A DNA stretch of 30,407 nucleotides from Arsenophonus sp046530735. GTDB taxonomy: Bacteria; Pseudomonadota; Gammaproteobacteria; Enterobacterales; Enterobacteriaceae. Below the pieces are notes generated by a model that was not told the origin of the DNA, made no database searches, and was given only the letters and a program-made list of their open reading frames with translations. The stretch lies in assembly GCA_046530735.1 (NCBI GenBank), contig JBHEQV010000027.1, positions 1-30,407 of the forward strand, read 5' to 3'. The position numbers were made by a program, and so were the translations under genes. Of the stretch, positions 18,220-26,430 are shown piece by piece. Position 1 is the stretch's first letter; every line of letters starts with the position of its first letter.

Positions 18220-19424
18220 TCAAGCAATAATTTTAGTTACGACATCCGCACTGACCGTACAACCAGATTCATGGATCGAAAAACGTATTCCTACATCCAT
18301 TGCAATTGGCGCTATCAACGTCAATTTCATGTTGAAAGTATCACCTGGCATTACCATTTATATACCTTCTGGTAATTCAATTATATCAGTTATACCATGC
18401 GTCGTTTTAAAATAAAACTGTGGGCGATAATTTTTAAATAATGGGCGTATAGTAACTCCTCCCAGCTCATCTTTGTTCAAGATATAAACTTTTAATTCAA
18501 ATTGAGTATGCGGATTAAGTGAACCTGGTTTTATCAATACTTATACTTGATCACGCTCTACATCTTCACGATTGGTATTATGTAATGAAATTCCTATACT
18601 TTAACTGTAAGGACCTTCGTCTAAGAGTTTACGAAATATTTCTACACCCCTACACGTCATTATTGTCGTATCTTTAATTTCAACGATTTCAATTTCTTCA
18701 GCAACTTTAATAATACCACGTTCTACACGTACTGTTACTATGGTTCCACGATCTGATATCCAAAACACATCTTCGATTGGTAATAAAAACAGTTTAACCT
18801 ATCACACGCTTTAGTTCTGGGATATACCCATCTAGTGTATCCACTTAATCTCTATAATTTCTGTTCACAGTTCGTAATGCCTTCTAGCGTTTTCAAGGTT
18901 AAACTTTTGATTACCGGCGTATCGTCTTCTGGAAAATTATACTTGAAAAGCAGTTCATTCACTTCCATTTCAACTAATTCAAGTAACTCTTTTATCATCA
19001 ACCATATCAGTTTTATTCAAAAAACGATGATATAAGGAACGTCTACCTGGCGACTTCTAATAGGATATGCTCACGTGTTTGTGACATTGGGCTATTTGTT
19101 TCCGAAATTACTAAAATTGCTCCGTCAATTTGTGCCGAACCGGTGATTATGTTTACATAATCTGCGTGTGCTCTGAGCAATCAACATGGCCATAATGGCA
19201 GGTCAATGTATCATATTCTACGTGAGAATAAGAAATAGTGATACCGCGCGCTTTTTCTTTCAGTACATTATCAATTTCATCAAATGTACACGCGCACTTC
19301 CCAATATATTTTTTGCTAAAGTGGTGTTGATTGCTTGAGTTAAAGTTGTTTTATCATTGTCAATGTGGCCGATTGTATCAACGTTAACGTGCAGTTTTTT
19401 TTCGTTTAAATTTTCTTTAGACAC
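18220..19424 (-). pseudogene. tuf: tuf (elongation factor Tu) pseudogene at the str/rif operon junction
   Basis: The minus strand carries a whole-length EF-Tu coding trace of 1205 bases (E. coli 1185 with stop) broken by stops and frameshifts. It starts at GTG (19424) with VSKENLNEKKLHVNV, then GHIDNDKTTLTQAI, where the P-loop should read GHVDHGKTTLT. KEKARGITISYSHVEYDT follows, then DC-SEH where DCPGHADYV belongs, so the G1 and G3 motifs are lost. The C-terminal part reads KNYRPQFYFKTT, IELPEG-stop-MVMPGDT and TLIAPIAMDVGIRFSI, ending DVVTKIIA with TGA. It lies after fusA, where tufA belongs, and before secE, where tufB belongs. A working tuf must exist elsewhere in the genome. Confidence 0.95.
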
Positions 19425-19444
19425 GACTTAATTCCTTCATTGAG

Positions 19445-19466
19445 CTCTCCTAAATAATTAGGAGAG
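19445..19466 (-). other. Hairpin between fusA and the tuf pseudogene
   Basis: Arms CTCTCCT (19445-19451) and AGGAGAG (19460-19466) form a perfect seven-base stem with an eight-base loop, in the 74-base gap after fusA. No U-run follows on the minus strand, so it is unlikely to end transcription into secE-nusG. Its function is unknown. Confidence 0.5.
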
Positions 19467-19498
19467 AACCAGATTAAATAATTAAACCAGAAAGTCAA

Positions 19499-21610
19499 TT
19501 ACTTAGCTTTACGAGCTTCAATAATTGCTTGAGCAACATTGGTTGGTGCTTCATTGTACTTTAAAAATTCCATTGAATAAGAAGCACGACCTTGAGTTTG
19601 TGAACGCAAATCTGTGGCATAACCAAACATTTCTGACAATGGTACTTGAGCGCAAACCGTTTTACCAGTTGCTGTATCTTCCATGCTTTCAATCATACCA
19701 CGACGACGGTTCAGATCACCAATTACATCACCCATATAGTCTTCAGGCGTTTCAACTTCAACTTTCATTATTGGCTCCAGTAAAGCTGGGCTTGCTTTCA
19801 TAAAACCTTCTTTAAAAGCCATAGAACCTGCAATTTTGAATGCCATTTCAGAGGAATCAACTTCATGATAGGAACCATAATATAATGCCACTTTGACATC
19901 AATAATGGGGTAACCCGCCAGAACACCATTTTTTATTTGTTCTTGAACGCCTTTATCCACTGCAGGTATGTACTCTTTAGGTACAATGCCACCAACGATT
20001 TCGTTATGGAATTCATAACCAATTTCATGGCCTGACTCCAAAGGTTCAACGCGTATCCATACATGACCAAATTGACCACGACCACCAGACTGACGAACAA
20101 ACTTACCTTCTTGTTCAACAGACTTACGAATAGTCTCACGATACGCTACTTGTGGTTTGCCAACGTTTGCTTCAACTTTAAATTCACGACGCATACGATC
20201 AACTAATACTTCCAGGTGCAGCTCACCCATACCAGCAATAATTGTCTGACCAGATTCTTTATCTGTTGACACGCGGAAGGATGGATCTTCTTGAGCTAAA
20301 CGACTTAAAGCAATACCCATTTTTTCTTGGTCAACTTTAGTTTTAGGTTCAATAGCAACCGAGATAACAGGCTGCGGAAATTCCATACGCTCCAAAATAA
20401 TTGGCGAATCCATAGCACATAGCGTATCACCGGTAGTCACATCTTTGAGACCGATAGCGGCAGCAATGTCACCTGCTCTGACTTCTTTAATTTCTTCACG
20501 TTTATTAGCATGCATCTGAACGATACGACTAAAACGCTCTTTTTTATCCTTAACTGGGTTAAGGACGGTATCCCCTGAGTTAACTACACCAGAGTAAACC
20601 CGGAAAAAAGTTAAATTACCAACAAATGGGTCAGTTGCAATTTTAAATGCCAATGCTGAAAAAGGCTCATCATCACTTACATGACGTTCTCTTGGCGTGT
20701 TTTTGCTATCGGTTAAAACACTTTTAATTGCCGGAATATCAGTGGGTGCAGGTAAATATTCAATAACTGCATCCAGCATTGCTTGCACACCTTTATTTTT
20801 AAAGGCAGAACCACACGTAACCAGAATAATTTCATTATTCAATACGCGTTTACGTAATGCTTGTTTGATCTCTTCTTCAGACAGTTCTTCCTCACTAAGA
20901 TATTTTTCCATCAACTCATCTGATGCTTCAACCGCAGCTTCAATCAGCTTGCCATGCCACTCTTCAGCTTGAGCTTGTAAATTTTCTGGGATATCGTCAT
21001 AAACAAAAGTAATGCCTTGATCACTATCATTCCATTGGATTGCTTTTATTTTAAGTAAATCGATAACACCAGTAAATGATTCTTCAGCACCAATAGGTAA
21101 CTGAAGTGGAACTGGTATTGCTGACAGACGTGTTTCAATCTGCTTAACAACACGCAAGAAATTAGCACCCATTCGATCCATTTTATTAATAAATGCAATA
21201 CGGGGTACTTGATACTTATTTGCCTGACGCCAAACTGTTTCAGATTGTGGTTGGACACCACCAACTGCACAATAAATCATTACTACACCATCAAGAATAC
21301 GCATAGAGCGTTCTACTTCAATAGTGAAGTCAACATGTCCCGGTGTATCAATAATGTTGATATGATGTTCATCAAACTGTTTACCCATACCAGACCAGAA
21401 AGTAGTAGTTGCAGCTGAAGTGATAGTAATACCACGCTCTTGTTCCTGCTCCATCCAGTCCATTGTTGCTTCGCCATCATGAACTTCACCAATTTTATGG
21501 CTCACGCCAGTATAAAATAGAATACGTTCAGTTGTAGTGGTCTTGCCAGCATCAATATGGGCACTAATACCTATGTTGCGATAACGCGTAATGGGAGTTT
21601 TACGAGCCAT
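19499..21610 (-). CDS. fusA: Elongation factor G
   Basis: GTPase that drives ribosomal translocation and, with RRF, recycling. It has 703 residues (E. coli 704). All G motifs are present: AHIDAGKTT at 17-25, RGITITSAA at 59-67, DTPGH at 88-92, NKMD at 142-145 and GSAFKNKG near 263. Domains II to V follow, with YGSYHEVDSSEMAFKIA in domain IV/V and a DLRSQTQGRASYSMEF segment near the end. It lies 79 bases after rpsG in the str operon and before the tuf pseudogene. No damage is visible. Confidence 0.99.
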   Translation of the reverse strand: MARKTPITRYRNIGISAHIDAGKTTTTERILFYTGVSHKIGEVHDGEATMDWMEQEQERGITITSAATTTFWSGMGKQFDEHHINIIDTPGHVDFTIEVERSMRILDGVVMIYCAVGGVQPQSETVWRQANKYQVPRIAFINKMDRMGANFLRVVKQIETRLSAIPVPLQLPIGAEESFTGVIDLLKIKAIQWNDSDQGITFVYDDIPENLQAQAEEWHGKLIEAAVEASDELMEKYLSEEELSEEEIKQALRKRVLNNEIILVTCGSAFKNKGVQAMLDAVIEYLPAPTDIPAIKSVLTDSKNTPRERHVSDDEPFSALAFKIATDPFVGNLTFFRVYSGVVNSGDTVLNPVKDKKERFSRIVQMHANKREEIKEVRAGDIAAAIGLKDVTTGDTLCAMDSPIILERMEFPQPVISVAIEPKTKVDQEKMGIALSRLAQEDPSFRVSTDKESGQTIIAGMGELHLEVLVDRMRREFKVEANVGKPQVAYRETIRKSVEQEGKFVRQSGGRGQFGHVWIRVEPLESGHEIGYEFHNEIVGGIVPKEYIPAVDKGVQEQIKNGVLAGYPIIDVKVALYYGSYHEVDSSEMAFKIAGSMAFKEGFMKASPALLEPIMKVEVETPEDYMGDVIGDLNRRRGMIESMEDTATGKTVCAQVPLSEMFGYATDLRSQTQGRASYSMEFLKYNEAPTNVAQAIIEARKAK

Positions 21611-21689
21611 TTTTTCCTCTCTCGTAATAGTTCAATTCGTATAGGGTAAACGTCATGGTGGTTACCTTACGAAATATAACTAGCGAAAT

Positions 21690-22160
21690 CTACCAACGAT
21701 AGTGCGCAAACGCCTTGTTAGCTTCTGCCATACGATGAACATCTTCACGTTTTTTAACAGCAGTGCCTTTATTTTCAGCTGCATCAGATAATTCACTTGC
21801 TAAACGTAAAGCCATTGATTTATCATCGCGTTTACGAGCAGCCTCAACAATCCAACGCATTGCTAATGCGTTACGACGAACAGGGCGAACTTCAACAGGA
21901 ACTTGGTAAGTTGAACCACCAACACGGCGTGATTTAACTTCAACTGTTGGACGGACATTCTCCAGAGCTATTTCAAAGGCTTCTAAATGATCTTTTCCAG
22001 CATGGTTAGCCAGAGATTCAAGCGCACTATATACAATTGTTTCTGCAGTAGATTTTTTACCATCTACCATCAAAATATTAATAAATTTAGCCAATAATTC
22101 TGATCCAAATTTTGGATCAGGTAAAATTTTACGTTGACTAATTACACGACGACGTGGCAT
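21690..22160 (-). CDS. rpsG: 30S ribosomal protein S7
   Basis: Primary binding protein of the 16S rRNA 3' domain and, in E. coli, the translational repressor of the str operon. It has 156 residues: MPRRRVISQRKILPDPKFGS at the start, GGSTYQVPVEVRPVRRNALA in the middle and the end ANKAFAHYRW. This is the common length; E. coli K-12 has a C-terminal extension that is absent here. It follows rpsL after 98 bases. Confidence 0.98.
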   Translation of the reverse strand: MPRRRVISQRKILPDPKFGSELLAKFINILMVDGKKSTAETIVYSALESLANHAGKDHLEAFEIALENVRPTVEVKSRRVGGSTYQVPVEVRPVRRNALAMRWIVEAARKRDDKSMALRLASELSDAAENKGTAVKKREDVHRMAEANKAFAHYRW

Positions 22161-22258
22161 GGATATACTCCGATTTTAAATTCAGGGTTGTTCAAAACTT
22201 TATGAGTTTATTTTGACATTAAAAAATTAAACGTTTGTCGGTACTTAACAGAGAACCA

Positions 22259-22633
22259 TTAAGCCTTCGGTTTCTTAGTGCCGTATTTAGAACGACCTTG
22301 TTTTCGACCTTTTACACCAGAACAATCCAGCGCACCTCGGACAGTGTGATAACGTACACCTGGTAAGTCTTTAACACGACCACCACGAATTAAGATTACT
22401 GAGTGCTCTTGCAAATTATGACCTTCACCACCAATATAAGAAGACACTTCATAACCATTAGTTAAACGAACACGACATACTTTCCGTAAAGCTGAGTTAG
22501 GTTTTTTAGGGGTAGTAGTATATACACGAGTACATACACCACGTTTTTGCGGGCAAGCTTCCAGTGCAGGAACGTTGCTTTTTACAACTTTCGAGCTACG
22601 TGGTTTGCGAACCAGTTGATTAATTGTTGGCAT
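22259..22633 (-). CDS. rpsL: 30S ribosomal protein S12
   Basis: Decoding-centre protein of the small subunit. It has 124 residues, as in E. coli. The segments YTTTPKKPNSALRKVCRVR and GGRVKDLPGVRYHTVRGALD carry the lysines at mature positions 42 and 87 that are changed in streptomycin-resistant mutants; both are wild type. The aspartate at 89 (site of methylthiolation in E. coli) is kept. AGGAG precedes the ATG. It is the first gene of the block, behind the promoter at 22711-22739. Confidence 0.98.
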   Translation of the reverse strand: MPTINQLVRKPRSSKVVKSNVPALEACPQKRGVCTRVYTTTPKKPNSALRKVCRVRLTNGYEVSSYIGGEGHNLQEHSVILIRGGRVKDLPGVRYHTVRGALDCSGVKGRKQGRSKYGTKKPKA

Positions 22634-22673
22634 TAAAAAGCTCCTGATTTTTATTTTATAAACAGGGATATTT

Positions 22674-22703
22674 CCTTGTTTATCGCCATGATAAAATACA
22701 AGG
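22674..22703 (-). other. Leader hairpin of the rpsL message
   Basis: CCTTGT and ACAAGG (22674-22679 and 22698-22703) pair, with an inner TATC/GATA pairing, forming a hairpin in the untranslated leader between the promoter and rpsL. No U-run follows. A role in message stability or regulation is inference. Confidence 0.4.
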
Positions 22704-22710
22704 ACGCAGA

Positions 22711-22739
22711 AGTTTATTGCTGACAGAGGCAGGTGTCAA
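22711..22739 (-). promoter_or_regulatory. str operon (rpsL) promoter
   Basis: The minus strand carries a consensus TTGACA (22739-22734), a 17-base spacer and TAAACT (22716-22711). The surrounding TTTCTTGACACCT and the GCGTC just downstream match, as I recall it, the E. coli rpsL promoter, which has TTCTTGACACCT and GGCGTC at the same places. It is probably the main promoter for the downstream block. The end of IS256 copy C lies only about 25-30 bases upstream of the -35 box. Confidence 0.82.
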
Positions 22740-22764
22740 GAAATATAGAAAGGATTATCCATTA

Positions 22765-24005
22765 ATAAAGAATTATTAGCAAATAAGAAAATCTAGTGTA
22801 TGATGGCCAGGTTCCGTTCCACTCTTATGCTTCCTAAGCCTATTCTCCATCCTTAAATTATCAGCTTTTTGAGTAGACTGAAGCGGCTCAAATACAATTG
22901 AAATGTTTATTTTTCTCTAATCATAATTCTTCGCGTTTCGGTTTCCGAATCATCCTCACTGTTATAAAACTAGACTCAATCGGATTCGGAATTATTATAT
23001 GATACCCAGTGCACTAACGGGAAGCCTATAGAATGTCAACCGTTCTCTTCGCTTTTTCTTCAGCTTCCTTATCTCTTTCATGATATTTCAGTGAAAATAT
23101 TGCCAACAAAATATAAAGGGATTTATTAGCGACATCACCACTCTCTCTTAGCTTTAGCTCCTGCAGCTCATTATTAACTTTTGATGCATACTTTTGATAA
23201 GTAGAAGGCAGCATATCAGCTATTTTGTGTACCTAATGACGTTAGTATTACATATGCGCAGGAATATTTTTCTATTTCATTCAATAAAACCAAGCGTCTC
23301 CCCGTAGAAACCAGGGAAGATACGGTTAAGTCCTTGCACTTAAAGATCCCAATGCAAAAATTCGGCATAGTTCCCCGCGTTTTCAACTTTTTAATGATCA
23401 TTTTTAATGCAACGAGATTCCTTACGTTCACCCTAACTGACTCAACAATGAGCAGCAGGTAAAGGCGATCAGCTTGCCTGAAATGCCAGTATATGCCATC
23501 GGCCCAGAAATAAACATAAGTGTATTGCTTGAATCATATAAACACTATTGCGATGTTTCTCAAGGTATCTGTATTTCAGTCTTCTGATTGATGTTTAGCA
23601 GAAAAATGATGTTCTTTCATCAATAATTATCCAAAAACTTCATGAAAATCACCGCTGGATGTGTATTTATAGGTACAGACATTATAAGCAATTCTTCGCC
23701 ATTTTGCACGCTTCAAATAAGGAAGCGACGAGCTGTTAAAGGATATTCTTTTCTGCTGTCCAATCTCTAAAACTTAATGACTTTAATCTCGACATCGCTT
23801 ATACCTATTTTATATGCTTTATATGCTTTATATGCTTTATATGCTTCGTTGTAGAAAATAACCATTACGGACGATGGAATGGGAGGACTATCAACAATGT
23901 GTGTTTCAGGATGGCTTTGATCTCATCTTTAACAGGGGTGCCTATCAACTTACCCGAAACCATTAGATGAGTTTATAAAAGAAATTACTGGAATACACCA
24001 CCATC
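22765..24005 (-). mobile_element. IS256-family element remnant, copy C
   Basis: A full-length decayed IS256-family element of about 1.24 kb between tusB and rpsL, with the same orientation as copies A and B. Readable minus-strand pieces are ALKMIIKKLKTRG-MPNFCIGI (23431-23216; family LLKLKDRGL..P.LAIGDGALG, the second catalytic D lost) and LPSTYQKYASKVNNELQEL (23214-23026; family LPKS.Q..VK.DLQEI). The C-terminal signature PNPIESSFITVRM survives near 22990-22955. Many stops and frameshifts separate the pieces, so it is inactive. The N-terminal coding end is near 23950. Boundaries are inferred by comparison with copy B. Confidence 0.83.
23812..23846. repeat. Tandem 9-base repeat ATATGCTTT inside IS256 copy C
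   Basis: Three exact and one partial copy of ATATGCTTT lie head to tail. Copies A and B have only one equivalent unit at this place, so the array expanded after copy C separated from them. Confidence 0.85.
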
Positions 24006-24040
24006 CAGAAACAGGATACATTAAAGATGAGTATAAACTA

Positions 24041-24346
24041 TTACCAGGCAAAATGTTGTAGATGTTTTACCGTTAATTGTACAAAATTAACATAAGATAT
24101 CTGATGGATATAAGAAGACATATATGACATTAATCCTCTTGCTTCAATATCATTTTGTAAAGCAAAAACATGAATTCCTTTATCTTGTAATTGTTTTAAA
24201 AAATTATTAGCTTTATTCTCAGATGAGATTTTATGTCCAAGAAAAACACCATCTTGTAATAATAATACCTCATCCTGCTCCGTTAATAAGCTAATTAGTG
24301 AGTCAAAGTCGCTATAATAAGGGGAAGTAGAGATGGTATATAACAT
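24041..24346 (-). CDS. tusB: Sulfur relay protein TusB
   Basis: Subunit of the cytosolic TusBCD complex, which passes sulfur from TusA via TusD to TusE and MnmA for 2-thiouridine at tRNA wobble position 34. It has 101 residues (E. coli 95) and aligns throughout: MLYTISTSPYYSDFDSLISL, EVLLLQDGV, VFALQNDIEARGL, YVNFVQLTVKHLQHFAW at the C-terminus. The ATG lies 18 bases after tusC. Its stop is followed by IS256 copy C instead of rpsL, its usual neighbour. It is slightly longer than the usual protein through a small central insertion. Confidence 0.93.
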   Translation of the reverse strand: MLYTISTSPYYSDFDSLISLLTEQDEVLLLQDGVFLGHKISSENKANNFLKQLQDKGIHVFALQNDIEARGLMSYMSSYIHQISYVNFVQLTVKHLQHFAW

Positions 24347-24364
24347 ATTAGTATTCGTGTTTAG

Positions 24365-24724
24365 CTAGAAAGTTAGAATTACATTATAATCTGTTAGGTA
24401 ACGTTTAATCCTATCAGCAGGAATAACTGTTACTGGTAGGACAAAACTACTGTCAGCGGTGAATCCCCTGACTTCAAGATCTTCCTGGCAAATATAGTAA
24501 GCATTAATACCATATAATGGTAGTAATTTATAGGTTGGAATATAATCACGTGTCAGGAGTTTATTCGGATTTTGTTTGGCCAGTAATTGGCAAACACCAT
24601 CAGAAATAAAGAAAACACCAATATTTTCGGTTAGTACAGAAGTCGCAAGTAATGCATCTAATCCTTCCCGCCCACTTGAAGTTCCATGAGGTATTTTCAT
24701 AAATATAAATGCTATTTTTTTCAT
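24365..24724 (-). CDS. tusC: Sulfur relay protein TusC
   Basis: Structural subunit of the TusBCD heterohexamer. It has 119 residues, as in E. coli, starting MKKIAFIFMKIPHGTSSGRE and continuing GLDALLATSVLTENIGVFFISDGV, DYIPTYKLLPLYGI and the C-terminus YLTDYNVILTF. It lies 7 bases after the tusD stop and 18 bases before tusB, in the standard tusDCB order. No damage is visible. Confidence 0.95.
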   Translation of the reverse strand: MKKIAFIFMKIPHGTSSGREGLDALLATSVLTENIGVFFISDGVCQLLAKQNPNKLLTRDYIPTYKLLPLYGINAYYICQEDLEVRGFTADSSFVLPVTVIPADRIKRYLTDYNVILTF

Positions 24725-24731
24725 ATTTAAT

Positions 24732-25118
24732 TTAAAATTGAACTATGCGATCACAAATAATCATGGCCTCAGCCAGGGCACCTAACCCAGTCAATACAAA
24801 ATCTTCATCTAGATTAGCACAGGGCAAACAACTATTTTTGGCTTCAGTTTCATTAATAATACCCCGTCGCAATGCAGCAGAAACACAGACGTTCAATTGA
24901 CAGCTTGTCTGCTTTGCTAATGTTTTCCATCCTATAAGTAAATTAAATTCATCGTTAGCCGGTAAGATTAATTGATTACCGTTATAAACACCTTCTTGAT
25001 AGAAAAAAACAGTCTTTAGTATATGCCCTTCTATAATTAAAGCATTCGCGAATTGCCAGGCATTGGTGGCCTTCTGAGTTCCATAAGGAGGCTCTGTCAC
25101 TAATAGACAATAAGTTAA
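24732..25118 (-). CDS. tusD: Sulfur relay protein TusD, start codon lost; joined in frame to a transposase remnant
   Basis: Sulfur-accepting subunit of TusBCD. The TusD part has the full 128 residues: LTYCLLVTEPPYGTQ at the start (E. coli MRFAIVVTGPAYGTQ), VFFYQEGVYNGNQL, CQLNVCVSAALRRGI and the end GLGALAEAMIICDRIVQF. The catalytic cysteine C78 is kept. The codon at the start position is TTA (25116-25118), not a start codon. The frame runs open upstream for about 130 codons through the C-terminal part of an IS481-type transposase, with possible starts at internal ATGs 79 and 72 codons upstream, or a non-standard ATT at 25131-25133 behind a GGGA. The protein is therefore made either as a chimera or from a non-standard codon, or not at all. 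The TusD sequence itself is intact. Confidence 0.85.
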   Translation of the reverse strand, partial: LTYCLLVTEPPYGTQKATNAWQFANALIIEGHILKTVFFYQEGVYNGNQLILPANDEFNLLIGWKTLAKQTSCQLNVCVSAALRRGIINETEAKNSCLPCANLDEDFVLTGLGALAEAMIICDRIVQF

Positions 25119-25975
25119 AGGCTTATTTAAAATAGATTCTACATCCCGAAAGATTATGGTTTTTTTTGAATAATTCAGGCTTAACTTTGAATTAATCTTT
25201 ATAGATTGCAATAGGGTTTTACTATCCAATATTGATTGGGTTAATTTCTGATTGTAAAACCAAATATATCGATGTAGAGTGTTCTTAAGCTCTTCACTAG
25301 AATTAAAAAAATAATTTTTAAATCGTTCGATCATGCCATTTATTTGAAAATGCATCGGCAGTCTAAGTCTTTCTTCTATATTAAGCGTTTTACACAAATG
25401 GTCAATTCCTCTTTTCCGGTGGCTGAATATTTTCAGATTAAAAAGATGGTCTGTAAATTTTTTGCCATTATCTATAAATATCCGATAGATATTAAGGGAT
25501 ACGGTTAGTTAATATCAGATAATAAGCATCAAGTATTGGCCTCAAGTCTTTACCTTCTAAGGCTAAATAAAAACCCATCGAGTACAAGTGATACGATCTA
25601 GATCGTACCTATGAAAAGATAACGTCGTAAAGTTTTGTTTGGCATTTACGTAAAGATGATATTTCACATATAAATGCAGATAACTAAGCTCGCAGTTTTA
25701 AACGCTTTATAATTTAACTTTGGTTTTTCCTGGCTCATTTAACGAAAATTACCCACTTATCCTACGTAAAAAGCGATACAGGATAGATCAAAATACTACA
25801 GAGTTTAAGAATTCTAGTACGACGACTATCAACATATCGGCAAGTAGGAAAACATTTTTGTAGAAAAATGACTATGCTTCGTAAAAGTGACGACGGCATC
25901 TCATCGGAAAACAATGGGGAATTATAGTTGTCATTATCAATATGATTTCGTTTTGCTATTTGGAACGGTAAGTTT
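25119..25975 (-). mobile_element. IS481-family transposase remnant fused to tusD
   Basis: The minus strand carries a decayed transposase of the IS481 type (DDE integrase fold). From the N-terminal side: a piece resembling LAKRYNITEATVYKW near 25955, YLHLYVKY near 25680, RYLF with RWVFI near 25630-25585, then one open frame (about 25505 onward) reading RIFIDNGKKFTDHLFNLK (family TDNGKEFTDRLF), CKTLNIEERLRLPMHFQ, NGMIERFKN with the conserved NG-ERF glutamate, and LHRYIWFYNQKLTQSILDS (family LLRYV.LYNHQLPQSALG). The upstream part is frameshifted and stopped; the last 130 codons are open and run into tusD with no stop. The first catalytic aspartate is not recoverable. The left boundary at 25975 is approximate. 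Confidence 0.72.
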
Positions 25976-26430
25976 GGAGATTCTATAACGTTTAGCTAAA
26001 GTAAGAATAATGGCTTTTTCTTATCTGAATAGCAGAACTGATTTTAGGTTTTGTAGTTGCATGATAATAGAACCTCATCATTATGATATTTCCCGTCAAT
26101 TTATATTTCGCATTAACCATATTATCATGAATAGGCTGTGCAACAAGGTCTATATAAGACCTTGGATGAAACAAATAGTTGTAGTGTTACTAATAATTAT
26201 ATAACTACGTTAACTCAATTTTGATGATAAATTTTATTATACTGATTATTAATTTAATCAGTTATTTTATCTGGGTTGACAATTTAATTCATTAATTATT
26301 ATCCCGTGTCATTGACGTAATGCTTGATTTATTTTAATCTTAAAATAAGTATTTTATACTAGGCTATATTCCATTTATTTAATCGCAAATGCGATGAAAA
26401 AAGGAGGGGATAGTCCATCTTTTTTTTGTT
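25976..26430. other. Unassigned gap between the IS481 remnant and murP
   Basis: No convincing gene. Both strands are open over about 60 codons at 25992-26204, but neither translation resembles a known family, and simultaneous opening on both strands suggests chance. Very A+T-rich from 26200. A purine-rich GGAGGGG at 26403 and a run of eight T at 26421-26428 lie just past murP but do not form a clear terminator. Confidence 0.5.

Noticed and set aside
18835..19035. Plus-strand 66-codon frame
   Set aside because: Antisense to the tuf pseudogene; no similarity to known proteins.
23812..23846. Possible CRISPR-like repeat
   Set aside because: Units are contiguous 9-base copies with no spacers, so this is a simple tandem repeat.
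25992..26204. Overlapping open frames on both strands
   Set aside because: No family match on either strand; simultaneous opening in A+T-rich DNA is likely chance.
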